Source of the DNA: Pseudomonas umsongensis
GTDB taxonomy: Bacteria; Pseudomonadota; Gammaproteobacteria; Pseudomonadales; Pseudomonadaceae
Length of the DNA: 64,000 bases
Reading direction: 5' to 3'
NCBI RefSeq assembly: GCF_002236105.1
Contig: NZ_NIWU01000001.1
Coordinates: 868,001-932,000, forward strand
Part shown: positions 54,407 through 62,142 of the stretch, one piece after another
Layout of the letters: each line of letters opens with the position of its first letter
Numbering within the stretch: the stretch's first letter is position 1
Made by a program: the position numbers and the translations under genes
The notes under the pieces: model-generated
Databases searched by the model: none
Told to the model about the DNA's origin: nothing
The model's input: the letters and a program-made list of their open reading frames with translations, nothing else

Positions 54407-55594
54407 ATGTCCCAGAAAGTAATTGTTGCCGGTGTCGGCATGATCCCCTTTGCCAAGCCCGGCCAGAGCGGTACCTACGTCGAGATGGGCGCGCAAGCCA
54501 TTCGCCAGGCGCTGCAGGATGCCGGCCTGGATTACCGCAAGGTGCAGCAGGCCTACGCCGGTTATGTGTACGGCGACTCCACCAGCGGCCAGTCGGCGCT
54601 CTACGAGGTGGGCCTGACCGGTATTCCGGTAATCAACGTCAACAACAACTGCGGCAGCGGCTCTTCCGCGCTCTATCTGGCGCGCCAGGCGGTGGAAAGC
54701 GGTGCGGTGGATTGCGCACTGGCGTTTGGCTTTGAGCAGATGCAGCCCGGCGCCCTCAAATCCCATTGGCTTGATCGGCCGATCACGTATGGCAAGGGCC
54801 ATGAAGTGGCTGACGCGATCTTCCCTGAAGGCCGTGAAATGCCGGACGCCCTGAAGTTCTTCGGCGGCGCGGGCAAAGAGCACATGGAGAAATACGGCAC
54901 GAAGATGGAAACCTTCGCCGCCATTCGCGCCAAGGCCAGCCGCCATGGTGCGAACAACCCGTTGTCGGTATTCAAGAAGGTACTGACGACCGAAGAAGTC
55001 ATGGCCGACCAGGTGATTTTCCCGGGCGTCATGACCCGTCTGATGGCGTGCCCGCCGACCTGTGGCGGTGCTGCAACCATTCTGGTTTCTGAGCGTTTCG
55101 CCAAGCAACACGGTTTGCGTACCGATGCCTGCATCCTGGCCCAGTCCCTGGTGACCGACCAGCCGCAAGCTTTCGAACCGCGTTCGCTGATCAGCATCGT
55201 CGGCGTTGGCATGACTCGTCAGGCGTCCACTGAAGTCTACGAAAAAGCGGGCGTCGGCCCGGAAGACATCCGCATCTGCGAACTGCACGACTGCTTCGCC
55301 CACAACGAGTTGTTGACCTATGAAGGCCTGGGTTTCTGCCCGGAAGGCGGTGCCGAAAAATTCGTCATGGACGGCGACAACACGTATGGCGGGCAAGTGG
55401 TGATCAATCCGTCCGGCGGTCTGCTGTCCAAAGGTCACCCGCTGGGCGCCACCGGCCTGGCCCAATGCTACGAGCTGACCCATCAGCTTCGCGGCACCGC
55501 CGACAAACGCCAGGTCGACAATATCCAGCACGCCTTGCAGCACAACCTGGGCTTGGGCGGCGCGGGCATCGTGACGCTTTTCGGCCGCGGCTGA
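54407..55594 (+). CDS. SCP2-type thiolase (acetyl-CoA/propionyl-CoA acyltransferase)
   Basis: Cleaves a 3-ketoacyl-CoA with CoA, the last step of a beta-oxidation turn. 395 residues. The nucleophile is C82 in NNNCGSGSSAL. The CELHDCFAHNEL segment gives the His of the SCP2-type NEAF equivalent, and KGHPLGATGLAQC supplies the second catalytic His. Starts at ATG 54407 with GGAG upstream; a TTG 12 bases earlier is part of the ribosome site. It is first in an operon with two MaoC-like genes and an SDR (gaps of 56, 10 and 27 bases). Confidence 0.95.
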   Translation: MSQKVIVAGVGMIPFAKPGQSGTYVEMGAQAIRQALQDAGLDYRKVQQAYAGYVYGDSTSGQSALYEVGLTGIPVINVNNNCGSGSSALYLARQAVESGAVDCALAFGFEQMQPGALKSHWLDRPITYGKGHEVADAIFPEGREMPDALKFFGGAGKEHMEKYGTKMETFAAIRAKASRHGANNPLSVFKKVLTTEEVMADQVIFPGVMTRLMACPPTCGGAATILVSERFAKQHGLRTDACILAQSLVTDQPQAFEPRSLISIVGVGMTRQASTEVYEKAGVGPEDIRICELHDCFAHNELLTYEGLGFCPEGGAEKFVMDGDNTYGGQVVINPSGGLLSKGHPLGATGLAQCYELTHQLRGTADKRQVDNIQHALQHNLGLGGAGIVTLFGRG

Positions 55595-55650
55595 TGACAC
55601 GGCGTGCCTGTCGAGGGCGCGCCTTTTTCTCACAATGAGGACTGCGTGAC

Positions 55651-56091
55651 ATGCCAGACAAGAGTCTGATCGGCCGCTCATTGGGCGTGACCACTTGCGA
55701 AGTTGAAAAGGGGCGCCTGCGCTTTTTCGCCAAGGCCATCGGCGAAACCGACCCGGTGTACACCGACGAAGATGCCGCCCGAAACGCCGGGCACCGCTCA
55801 TTGCCGGTACCGCCCAGTTTCCTGATGTGCCTGGAAGCCGAAGGGCGCGACAGCGACCATATCGTCCAGGACATATTCGGCTTCGACCTGGGGCGCATCC
55901 TGCATGCCGAACAGGGGTTCGACTATCACGGCCTGGCCTATGCCGGCGACGTGCTCACCTTCGACACCCGGGTGGTGGATGTCTACGAGAAGAAAGGCGG
56001 GGCGCTGACCTTCGTGGTGCAACAAACCCGTGTCACCAACCAGGAAGGTCAGCACATCGCTGATATCCGCTCTTCACTCGTGCAACGCTGA
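55651..56091 (+). CDS. MaoC N-terminal-like hydratase subunit (FAS1-DH type)
   Basis: 146 residues of single hot-dog fold. It starts with SLIGRSLGVTTCEVEKGRLR and FFAKAIGETDPVYTDEDAAR, the N-terminal half typical of split (R)-hydratases such as HadA or the ChsH1 partner, and ends in TRVTNQEGQHIADIRSSLVQ. Split MaoC proteins of this sort act as heterodimers with a catalytic MaoC partner; the following gene provides one. TGAGGA lies upstream of the ATG. The enzyme would hydrate an enoyl-CoA. Confidence 0.88.
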   Translation: MPDKSLIGRSLGVTTCEVEKGRLRFFAKAIGETDPVYTDEDAARNAGHRSLPVPPSFLMCLEAEGRDSDHIVQDIFGFDLGRILHAEQGFDYHGLAYAGDVLTFDTRVVDVYEKKGGALTFVVQQTRVTNQEGQHIADIRSSLVQR

Positions 56092-56101
56092 GGAACCCGT
56101 C

Positions 56102-56521
56102 ATGAACTTGCCCCAGCTGCACGATGTGCAGATCGGCTTTGAGCTGCCGCCGCTGGTTTTACCTGCTATCAACCGTACTACCCTGGCGTTGTATGCGGGC
56201 GCCTCGGGTGATCACAACCAGGTGCACATCGACCTGGATTTCGCCCGCAAGGCCCGTCAGCCCGATGTCTTTGCCCACGGCATGCTCTCGGTGGCCTACC
56301 TCGGCCGCCTGCTCACCGCCTGGATACCGCAGCAGCAGATCCGCAGCCTGGCAGTGCGCTTCACCGGCATTACCCAACTGGGTCACATCCCCACGTGCCA
56401 CGGCAAGGTCATTGAGCTGTTCGAGGTCGATGGCGAACGACGTGCGCGCCTGGCGATTCGCTGTGTCAATCAGTACGGCGACGAAAAACTGCTCGGCGAA
56501 GCGACCGTGGCACTCACCTGA
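56102..56521 (+). CDS. MaoC family hydratase, catalytic half of a split pair
   Basis: 139 residues. The hydratase-2 motif is clear: YAGASGDHNQVHIDLDFARK followed by ARQPDVFAHGMLS, giving the Asp-His dyad (GD..H). It starts with LPQLHDVQIGFELPPLV. With the preceding gene (10-base gap) it probably forms a heteromeric (R)-specific enoyl-CoA hydratase. Since the SDR-MaoC fusion at 45514 also carries a hydratase, the cluster has two hydration systems, perhaps for two stages. The ATG follows GAGGAACCCGTC. Confidence 0.92.
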   Translation: MNLPQLHDVQIGFELPPLVLPAINRTTLALYAGASGDHNQVHIDLDFARKARQPDVFAHGMLSVAYLGRLLTAWIPQQQIRSLAVRFTGITQLGHIPTCHGKVIELFEVDGERRARLAIRCVNQYGDEKLLGEATVALT

Positions 56522-56548
56522 AATCCAACAAAAACAAGGTATATCCCC

Positions 56549-57376
56549 ATGAAAAAGCTCGAAGGCAAAGTCGCCCTGGTCACCGGTTCCGGTCGTGGCA
56601 TCGGGCGCAGTGTCGCCCTTAAACTGGCCAGCGACGGCGCGCGCGTCGTGGTCAACGACCTGGACGCCGGCCCCGCTGAAGAAGTGGTTGCGCAAATCCG
56701 TGCCCTGGGTGGTGAAGCCGTTGCGTGTGTCGGCAGCGTCACTGCGGCCGACTTTGCCGACCGCTTCGTCAAGACCGCGGTCGACAACTATGGCGCCATT
56801 GACATCATCGTCAACAACGCCGGCTACACCTGGGACAACGTGATCCAGAAGATGAGCGATGAGCAGTGGTACGCGATCATCGACTGTCACATCACTGCGC
56901 CGTTTCGCATCCTGCGCGCTGCCCAGCCGATCATCAGCGCCATGGCCAAGAAAGAGGCGGCCGAAGGTCGAGTGGTCAATCGCAAGGTGGTCAATATCGC
57001 GTCGACGTCCGCTGGCGGTAACCCAGGCCAGGTCAACTACTCCACGGCCAAGGCTGGCGTGCTGGGCATGACCAAATGCCTGGCCAAGGAATGGGGGCGC
57101 ATGAAGGTCAACGTCAATGCGGTGGCCTTTGGTCATATCGAAACCCGCCAGACCCAGCCGGTGGAGGGTGACCCGCACTTCATCAACATCGAAGGTCGCG
57201 AGATCAAGGTGGGCATCAGCCCCGCCATTGTCGAACAGTCCAAAAGCATGATTCCACTGGGTCGCCCAGGCAACACCGAGGAGGCTGCTGGCGCGGTGTA
57301 CCTGTTCTGCATCCCGGAATCGGATTACGTCAGCGGCCAGGTACTGGTCTGCGGCGGTGGTCTGGGTAACGTCTGA
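56549..57376 (+). CDS. Short-chain dehydrogenase/reductase (3-hydroxyacyl-CoA type)
   Basis: 275 residues. The cofactor motif is TGSGRGIG, VVNDLD gives an acidic residue favouring NAD, NNAG is in IVNNAGYTWDN, and the catalytic Ser, Tyr and Lys lie in NIASTSAGGNPGQVNYSTAK. It resembles FabG-like enzymes and the SDR half of MFE-2. As the last gene of the thiolase-MaoC-MaoC set it would oxidise the 3-hydroxyacyl-CoA before thiolysis. The ATG has AAGGTA upstream. Confidence 0.93.
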   Translation: MKKLEGKVALVTGSGRGIGRSVALKLASDGARVVVNDLDAGPAEEVVAQIRALGGEAVACVGSVTAADFADRFVKTAVDNYGAIDIIVNNAGYTWDNVIQKMSDEQWYAIIDCHITAPFRILRAAQPIISAMAKKEAAEGRVVNRKVVNIASTSAGGNPGQVNYSTAKAGVLGMTKCLAKEWGRMKVNVNAVAFGHIETRQTQPVEGDPHFINIEGREIKVGISPAIVEQSKSMIPLGRPGNTEEAAGAVYLFCIPESDYVSGQVLVCGGGLGNV

Positions 57377-57420
57377 GTACAGGGCGGGGCGTTTCGGCGC
57401 TCCGCCTTGCCTGCGTTCCC

Positions 57421-57636
57421 GATGGTGTACATATCCGGTTCGGCGGCTGGCGTTTCCGCTTTTACAGCTACTCACTTGGTAGAACCTGTAGGAGCGAGCA
57501 TGCTCGCGATGAGCCTGAGAGCACCGAGGGGTATCAGGTGCCCAGTGTTATCGTTGACGACCCTCGCGAGCATGCTCGCTCCTACAGGGCCTCGCGCGCC
57601 GGTTTGATCGTTCCCACGCTCGGCGTGGGAACGATC
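57421..57636. repeat. Repeat cluster: truncated long element, REPIN and a perfect hairpin
   Basis: 57421-57480 is an end fragment of the long element of the 12-13 kb block (GTGTACATATCCG, CGCTTTTACAG). 57487-57586 is a REP doublet with TGTAGGAGCGAGCATGCTCG and its inverted partner. 57606-57636 is GATCGTTCCCACG-CTCGG-CGTGGGAACGATC, a perfect 13-bp hairpin of the selC-side repeat family. The region between the two convergent genes holds no gene. Confidence 0.88.
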
Positions 57637-57656
57637 ATGAGGCATCAGGCCTGCAG

Positions 57657-59165
57657 TCAGATCGCCTGCTTGTCTTCAACCTTCGGTGCGAGCGGTTTTC
57701 GGCCAACGCGTCGACCTTTCGCTACCTTCGGTGCCTGTTGTGCCAAGCCCTTCATCTCCTCGTACGAATCCATAAGACACTGCGCGAGAAAGTCCGGGTC
57801 GGGAACGACGTTCGGTGAGCTGGTCAGTGAAATGAACATCTTCCCGCAGTAGCTGGAGGGGTTCCAGATCAACGACAGTCCATCGACCAGCGGGCCGACA
57901 CCGCACCAATACACCAGCTTGGCGCCGAGCATGTAGAGCGGCACATTGGGGCCGGGGACGTTGGTCACCATGCAATTGTGCAGGATCACCGGGCCCTTGC
58001 CGCCCATGCCCATCAACGTCGCCAGGCGACCGGCCAGGCCCAGGGTGGCGGGGGGCGCGAATTTCTGCAGGTTGGTCAGGTCGCTTGCACCAACTGCATT
58101 CTGGATCGCCTTGGATTGCGAGGTGGCAACCTGCAACGCCTCCAGGCGGGCGACCGGGTCTTCGATGTCTGTGCGCAGGGGGAAGGTCAGCATTGACACA
58201 GTGTTGCCGGCGGCGACGCTTTCATTGCCCTGGCGGGTGTTGACTGGTGCCAGGGTCACCAACGATTTCTCTGGCAGTTCATCCTTCGCGATCAGGTAGC
58301 GACGCATCGCGCCGCCGACCAAGGCCAGTACCGCATCGTTGACCGTGGCCCCGGGCACCAGGCTCTTGATCTGTTTCACTACGCCCAGATCGAGCGTGAC
58401 CGAATCCCAGACCCGGCTGGACGTCACGTTACTGTTGAAGCGGGTGCGCGGCGCGCCGCCTTCGGAGCCCAATACCGAATAGGCCATTTTGCGCAGGCTG
58501 GCCATGGTGAGCTTGGGCAGCACGCGCGCCAACGGCAGGGCCATGCGCGCGCAGGACATGGCGTTGTCGGTCAGCATGCGGCTGAGCGTGTCCAGCGGTC
58601 CCCGGCCCGTCGGCAAGCTCTCCGCTGCGCTCGCCTTGTCCACCACTACAACGGGCTTGCCCTGCGCGCCGGCCACATCGTGCAGGGCCCAGGTCAGTTC
58701 CGCTGCGGCGGCGCCATCCATCGCAGCGTGGTGGGTCTTGGTGAGAATGGCGAAGCTGCCCTTGGGGATGCCCTCGATGTTGTCGAGGCCTTCGATCACG
58801 TACATCTCCCAGGGTGCCCGGGAAAGATCCACGGAGCGGGCATGGATACGCGACACCATGATGCAGAACTGGTGCCAGTCGCCTGGTTTGGGCAGCGCGA
58901 AATGGCGAACGTGGAAGTCGATGTCGAACAGATCGTCTTCCACCCAATAGGGATAACCGAGACCGAAGGGCACTTGGACGATCTTGCGCTTGAACACCGG
59001 CGAGACGTCCAGGCGCTCGGCGATATGCTGGACGATCTGCCGAAAGCCGAGGCGTTGCCCCTCTACCGTGGATTGATCGTAGATGTAGATCATGGTGCAG
59101 TGCGACGCGGCATGCGGACGATCGACTTTCAGGAACAGGGCGTCTAGCCCGCTCAGTTTGCTCAT
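57657..59165 (-). CDS. Wax ester synthase/diacylglycerol acyltransferase (WS/DGAT) family
   Basis: Transfers an acyl group from acyl-CoA to an alcohol or diacylglycerol. 502 residues. It starts MSKLSGLDALFLKVDRPHAA, and the catalytic HHxxxDG motif is THHAAMDG near residue 140. The later VNDAVLALVGGAMRRYL and NVPGPNVPLYMLGAKL segments are also typical. The C terminus is Lys/Arg-rich. A longer upstream frame is rejected because the family start is here. Pseudomonads seldom store wax esters, so in this cluster it may instead esterify or release an alcohol linked to the substrate. Divergent from the hydrolase gene. Confidence 0.94.
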   Translation of the reverse strand: MSKLSGLDALFLKVDRPHAASHCTMIYIYDQSTVEGQRLGFRQIVQHIAERLDVSPVFKRKIVQVPFGLGYPYWVEDDLFDIDFHVRHFALPKPGDWHQFCIMVSRIHARSVDLSRAPWEMYVIEGLDNIEGIPKGSFAILTKTHHAAMDGAAAAELTWALHDVAGAQGKPVVVVDKASAAESLPTGRGPLDTLSRMLTDNAMSCARMALPLARVLPKLTMASLRKMAYSVLGSEGGAPRTRFNSNVTSSRVWDSVTLDLGVVKQIKSLVPGATVNDAVLALVGGAMRRYLIAKDELPEKSLVTLAPVNTRQGNESVAAGNTVSMLTFPLRTDIEDPVARLEALQVATSQSKAIQNAVGASDLTNLQKFAPPATLGLAGRLATLMGMGGKGPVILHNCMVTNVPGPNVPLYMLGAKLVYWCGVGPLVDGLSLIWNPSSYCGKMFISLTSSPNVVPDPDFLAQCLMDSYEEMKGLAQQAPKVAKGRRVGRKPLAPKVEDKQAI

Positions 59166-59408
59166 CGTTGAGGCTCTCACTAGGTAGTAGATGTGGAATG
59201 CCCGAGAGCTGTCGATCGAGCTCGTCCGGGCCCCGTCAATGCGACGAAGGTCGACGGCTGTCAGATTCGTCGATCTGCGGTTGCCCGGTCCCCCTGCAAA
59301 AGGGGGGGAGTACCTGGCTGGCGCGGTCTTTATCCTGCACGCTGTCGCAGGGGCCTGTGCGCGTCGTCGGGACGCGCGAGCTGACCCTCGGCCGCAGAGG
59401 AGTTTTGT
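59166..59408. promoter_or_regulatory. Divergent promoter region between WS/DGAT and hydrolase genes
   Basis: It contains GATGTGGAATG (59190-59200) and GTCCGGGCCCC (59224-59234), two 11-mers also found in the same order at 29137 and 29164. A C-rich/G-rich hairpin (CCCCCTGCAAAAGGGGG) lies near 59291. No classical promoter is obvious. Confidence 0.4.
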
Positions 59409-60593
59409 GTGTTGATTGAAGAACGCTGCGCGAGTGTGCAACAGTCAGGCGATTCACTCAGTCCCTGGTGGGAGCGTTTGCCCGAAGACTTCTGGCGGCA
59501 GGCCGATGGCACTGAACTGGATCCCCGACACCCCTTGAAGATCCATGGCACTGCCGCTATCGAACGAGTGATGCGCACCGCCTTGTCGACTACGGTCGCG
59601 GCAAGCGCCCTGGCGACGCTATCCAGGCCTGGCCGTTTGCAGCGTGAATTCGAGGCACTGAGTTTCTACGAACCGCTGGCGCGCGCCGCCGACGCCTCGC
59701 GGGTATTTCTGCCGCCGCCAAAGGACATCGTGATCGCGCAGCGCGAGTTGCCCGGCAAGGACATCCGCCGCCTGCAGTTGCGTTTCGCAAGCCCGTTCAA
59801 ACCACTCAACCCGTACGCCCGCCCGCAGTTCGAGTCCATGCAGCGCAACGCCTACGCACATGCGCAGCACTGGTGCCATGGCGATCGGCCGCGACCGACG
59901 CTGATCGTCATCCATGGTTTCGCCGCTGACCCGCACTGGATCAATGCCCACGTCCTGTCGCTGGCCGGTTTTTACCGACGCGGCTACGACGTCCTGTTAT
60001 TCACGTTTCCGCACCACGGCCCGCGCGCCGAACGCGGTAACTGGTTCAGCGGCCAGGGACTGTTCGGCAGTGGGCTGGCGGCGTTTAACGAGGCGCCGCT
60101 GCATGCGATCCACGACCTGAGGGTGTTCATCAGTTATCTGCAGGGGCGTGGCGTCGAGCAGATCGGTGTGACGGGCATTTCCCTGGGAGGTTACACCGCG
60201 GCGCTGCTGGCGGCCGTTGACGAGCGCCTGGCCTGGTGCGTGCCGATTGTGCCCGCGGTCAGCCCGATCGATGCGTTCCTTGAGTGGCAACCCACGGGGC
60301 TACTGCTTTCCCGGCTGATGCGCAGCCAGGGCATTGGCGTGGCGCAAATGCGCGGGTTATTGGCCGTGCACAACCCGCTGACCTACGCCCCGTGCCTGGA
60401 CGGCGAGCGCATGCTGGTCATCGGCGGCGCGGGAGACCGGGTCACCTTGCCACGACATGTGCGCCTGCTGCACCAGCACTGGCCGGGCAGCGAGATGCAC
60501 TGGTTTGCGGGCAACCACATCCTGCATCTGGGCCGGGGTGAGTACCTGGCACGCATGGGTCAATTGATGGATCGTTACGCTGGCACCTTGTAG
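59409..60593 (+). CDS. Alpha/beta hydrolase
   Basis: Probable esterase or lipase-like hydrolase, 394 residues. HGFAADPHW forms the oxyanion region, and the nucleophile elbow is GISLGG, giving Ser near residue 260. A likely acid/base pair follows (GGAGDRV and GNHILHLGRG, the latter holding the His). The start is GTG with GAGGAG upstream. It is divergent from the WS/DGAT gene, so ester synthesis and hydrolysis may be co-regulated. Its TAG stop falls inside the first REP palindrome (TTGTAGG), so the repeat touches the gene end. Confidence 0.88.
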   Translation: MLIEERCASVQQSGDSLSPWWERLPEDFWRQADGTELDPRHPLKIHGTAAIERVMRTALSTTVAASALATLSRPGRLQREFEALSFYEPLARAADASRVFLPPPKDIVIAQRELPGKDIRRLQLRFASPFKPLNPYARPQFESMQRNAYAHAQHWCHGDRPRPTLIVIHGFAADPHWINAHVLSLAGFYRRGYDVLLFTFPHHGPRAERGNWFSGQGLFGSGLAAFNEAPLHAIHDLRVFISYLQGRGVEQIGVTGISLGGYTAALLAAVDERLAWCVPIVPAVSPIDAFLEWQPTGLLLSRLMRSQGIGVAQMRGLLAVHNPLTYAPCLDGERMLVIGGAGDRVTLPRHVRLLHQHWPGSEMHWFAGNHILHLGRGEYLARMGQLMDRYAGTL

Positions 60594-60758
60594 GCGCGAG
60601 CCTGCTCGCTCCTACAAGATGCCGCGTTTCCCAAGTTCCTCGGCATAACCCGATACCCCTGTAGGAGCGAGCCTGCTCGCGATGGACGTTAACGAAAACA
60701 CGGATTCCTGGATGAACTCGGCGTCTTCACACTCATCGCGAGCAGGCTCGCTCCTAAA
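60590..60758. repeat. REP palindrome at the hydrolase stop, and a REP doublet
   Basis: 60590-60617 is a REP hairpin (TGTAGGCGCGAGC with GCTCGCTCCTACA) that includes the stop codon of the hydrolase gene. 60660-60758 is a doublet with TGTAGGAGCGAGCCTGCTCG and an inverted CGAGCAGGCTCGCTCCTA about 60 bases on. Nothing else is seen in the gap before the MFS gene. Confidence 0.88.
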
Positions 60759-60767
60759 GGTTATGGT

Positions 60768-62096
60768 TTATGCCTTGGAATCCCGTCGATCCTTCAGGGC
60801 GTGAGCCGGTATCCAGATCAGCAACACCAGCGCTCCTAGCACCATCACGAGCGCCATCACATCGAACGCCAGGTACAGGCTGCCAGTGGCGGATTTAATC
60901 GAGCCGACAGCGGCCTGGCTGAGCACGCCGGCAAGGTTGCCCAGGCTGCTGATGACTGCAATGCCACCTGCCGCACCGGCCTTGTTCAGCAAAGCCGGCG
61001 GGATCGTCCAGAACAGCGGTATTGCCGACAGCGCAGCAGCGGAGCCCAAGCTCATGAGAAAGATCGACAGCACCACATTGCCCTGCGCCAGGCCGAGCAG
61101 GGCAAAACTGCCCGCACCCACGATCATGGTCAGGCCCAGATGCCAGCGGCGTTCCATATGCCGGTCGGAACTGCGCCCCAGCAAATACATGGCGCACACC
61201 GCGACGATAAAGGGCAGGGCGGCCAGCATGCCGATCAGCTTCAGGTCTTCCAGGCCGAAGCCGCGGATCAGCGTCGGGATCCAGTAGGTCACGGTGTTTG
61301 AACCGCTGTAGATGCAAAAGTAGACGAGTCCGGCGATGTACATTCGAGGCTCGCGCAGCACGCCGCCGAAGTGACTGCCAACCGCGCCCGGCTCACTGCA
61401 AATGTCCTGGGCGATCTGGCGCTTTTCTTCAGCGGTCAGCCAATTGGACTGCTCGGGACGGTCAGTCAGCCAGAACCAGCCGAAGATGCCCAGTAGAATG
61501 GTGGGCGCGCCGGTCAGGATGAACAGCATTTGCCAGTCCTTGAACCCCAGCCAGCCATCCAGGTGGGTCATGATCACGCCAGACAGCGGTCCGCAAATGA
61601 TCCCGGCCATCATGCCCGCCATCAACAATCCGGCCGTTACCCGCCCACGCAAGGACGCTGGCAACCAGTACGTCATGTACAGGATTATTCCCGGAAAGAA
61701 CCCGGCCTCAGCCATGCCCAGCAGGAACCGTGCGGCGATCAATTGGTTGGCCGTGGTGACGAAGGCCGTCGCCACGGTGACCATGCCCCACAGCAACATG
61801 ATGCGCGTGATGGTGCGGCGAGCGCCGACCCGTTGCATATACAGGTTGCTGGGGACCTCGAAGAGGATATAGCCGAGGTAGAAAATCCCCGCGCCGATAC
61901 CGTAGGCAGCGTCGCTGAGCAGAATGTCCTCGGCCATGCGCAGCTTGGCAAACGACAGGTTTATACGGTCGATGGCATTGACGATGAACGCCAGCATCAG
62001 GAAGGGCATCAACCGCCACAGCACCTTGGCGTAGACGCGCCTCGTGCCAGGGTCTGCGCTAGCGATGTCTGGATACTGCGAGAGGGTGTCATTCAT
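60768..62096 (-). CDS. MFS transporter, anion:cation symporter (ACS) family
   Basis: Inner-membrane carrier with twelve helices, 442 residues. It opens with VLWRLMPFLMLAFIVNAIDR, the ACS start in which Asp/Arg sit at helix 1, and NLSFAKLRM. ARFLLGMAEAGFFPGIILYM is the helix 4 signature. ACS carriers bring in organic acids such as phthalate, glucarate or hydroxy acids. It starts 47 bases after the ThDP enzyme gene on the same strand, so it probably imports that enzyme's substrate, for instance an aromatic 2-oxo or hydroxy acid. Confidence 0.94.
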   Translation of the reverse strand: MNDTLSQYPDIASADPGTRRVYAKVLWRLMPFLMLAFIVNAIDRINLSFAKLRMAEDILLSDAAYGIGAGIFYLGYILFEVPSNLYMQRVGARRTITRIMLLWGMVTVATAFVTTANQLIAARFLLGMAEAGFFPGIILYMTYWLPASLRGRVTAGLLMAGMMAGIICGPLSGVIMTHLDGWLGFKDWQMLFILTGAPTILLGIFGWFWLTDRPEQSNWLTAEEKRQIAQDICSEPGAVGSHFGGVLREPRMYIAGLVYFCIYSGSNTVTYWIPTLIRGFGLEDLKLIGMLAALPFIVAVCAMYLLGRSSDRHMERRWHLGLTMIVGAGSFALLGLAQGNVVLSIFLMSLGSAAALSAIPLFWTIPPALLNKAGAAGGIAVISSLGNLAGVLSQAAVGSIKSATGSLYLAFDVMALVMVLGALVLLIWIPAHALKDRRDSKA

Positions 62097-62142
62097 GTGT
62101 CGCTCCGACGCGGATAGTGGTGATTGGGAGACTTGAGGTTGT

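Noticed and set aside
54149..55801. 550-codon minus-strand frame opposite the thiolase gene
   Set aside because: Antisense shadow; it also translates the perfect palindrome upstream.
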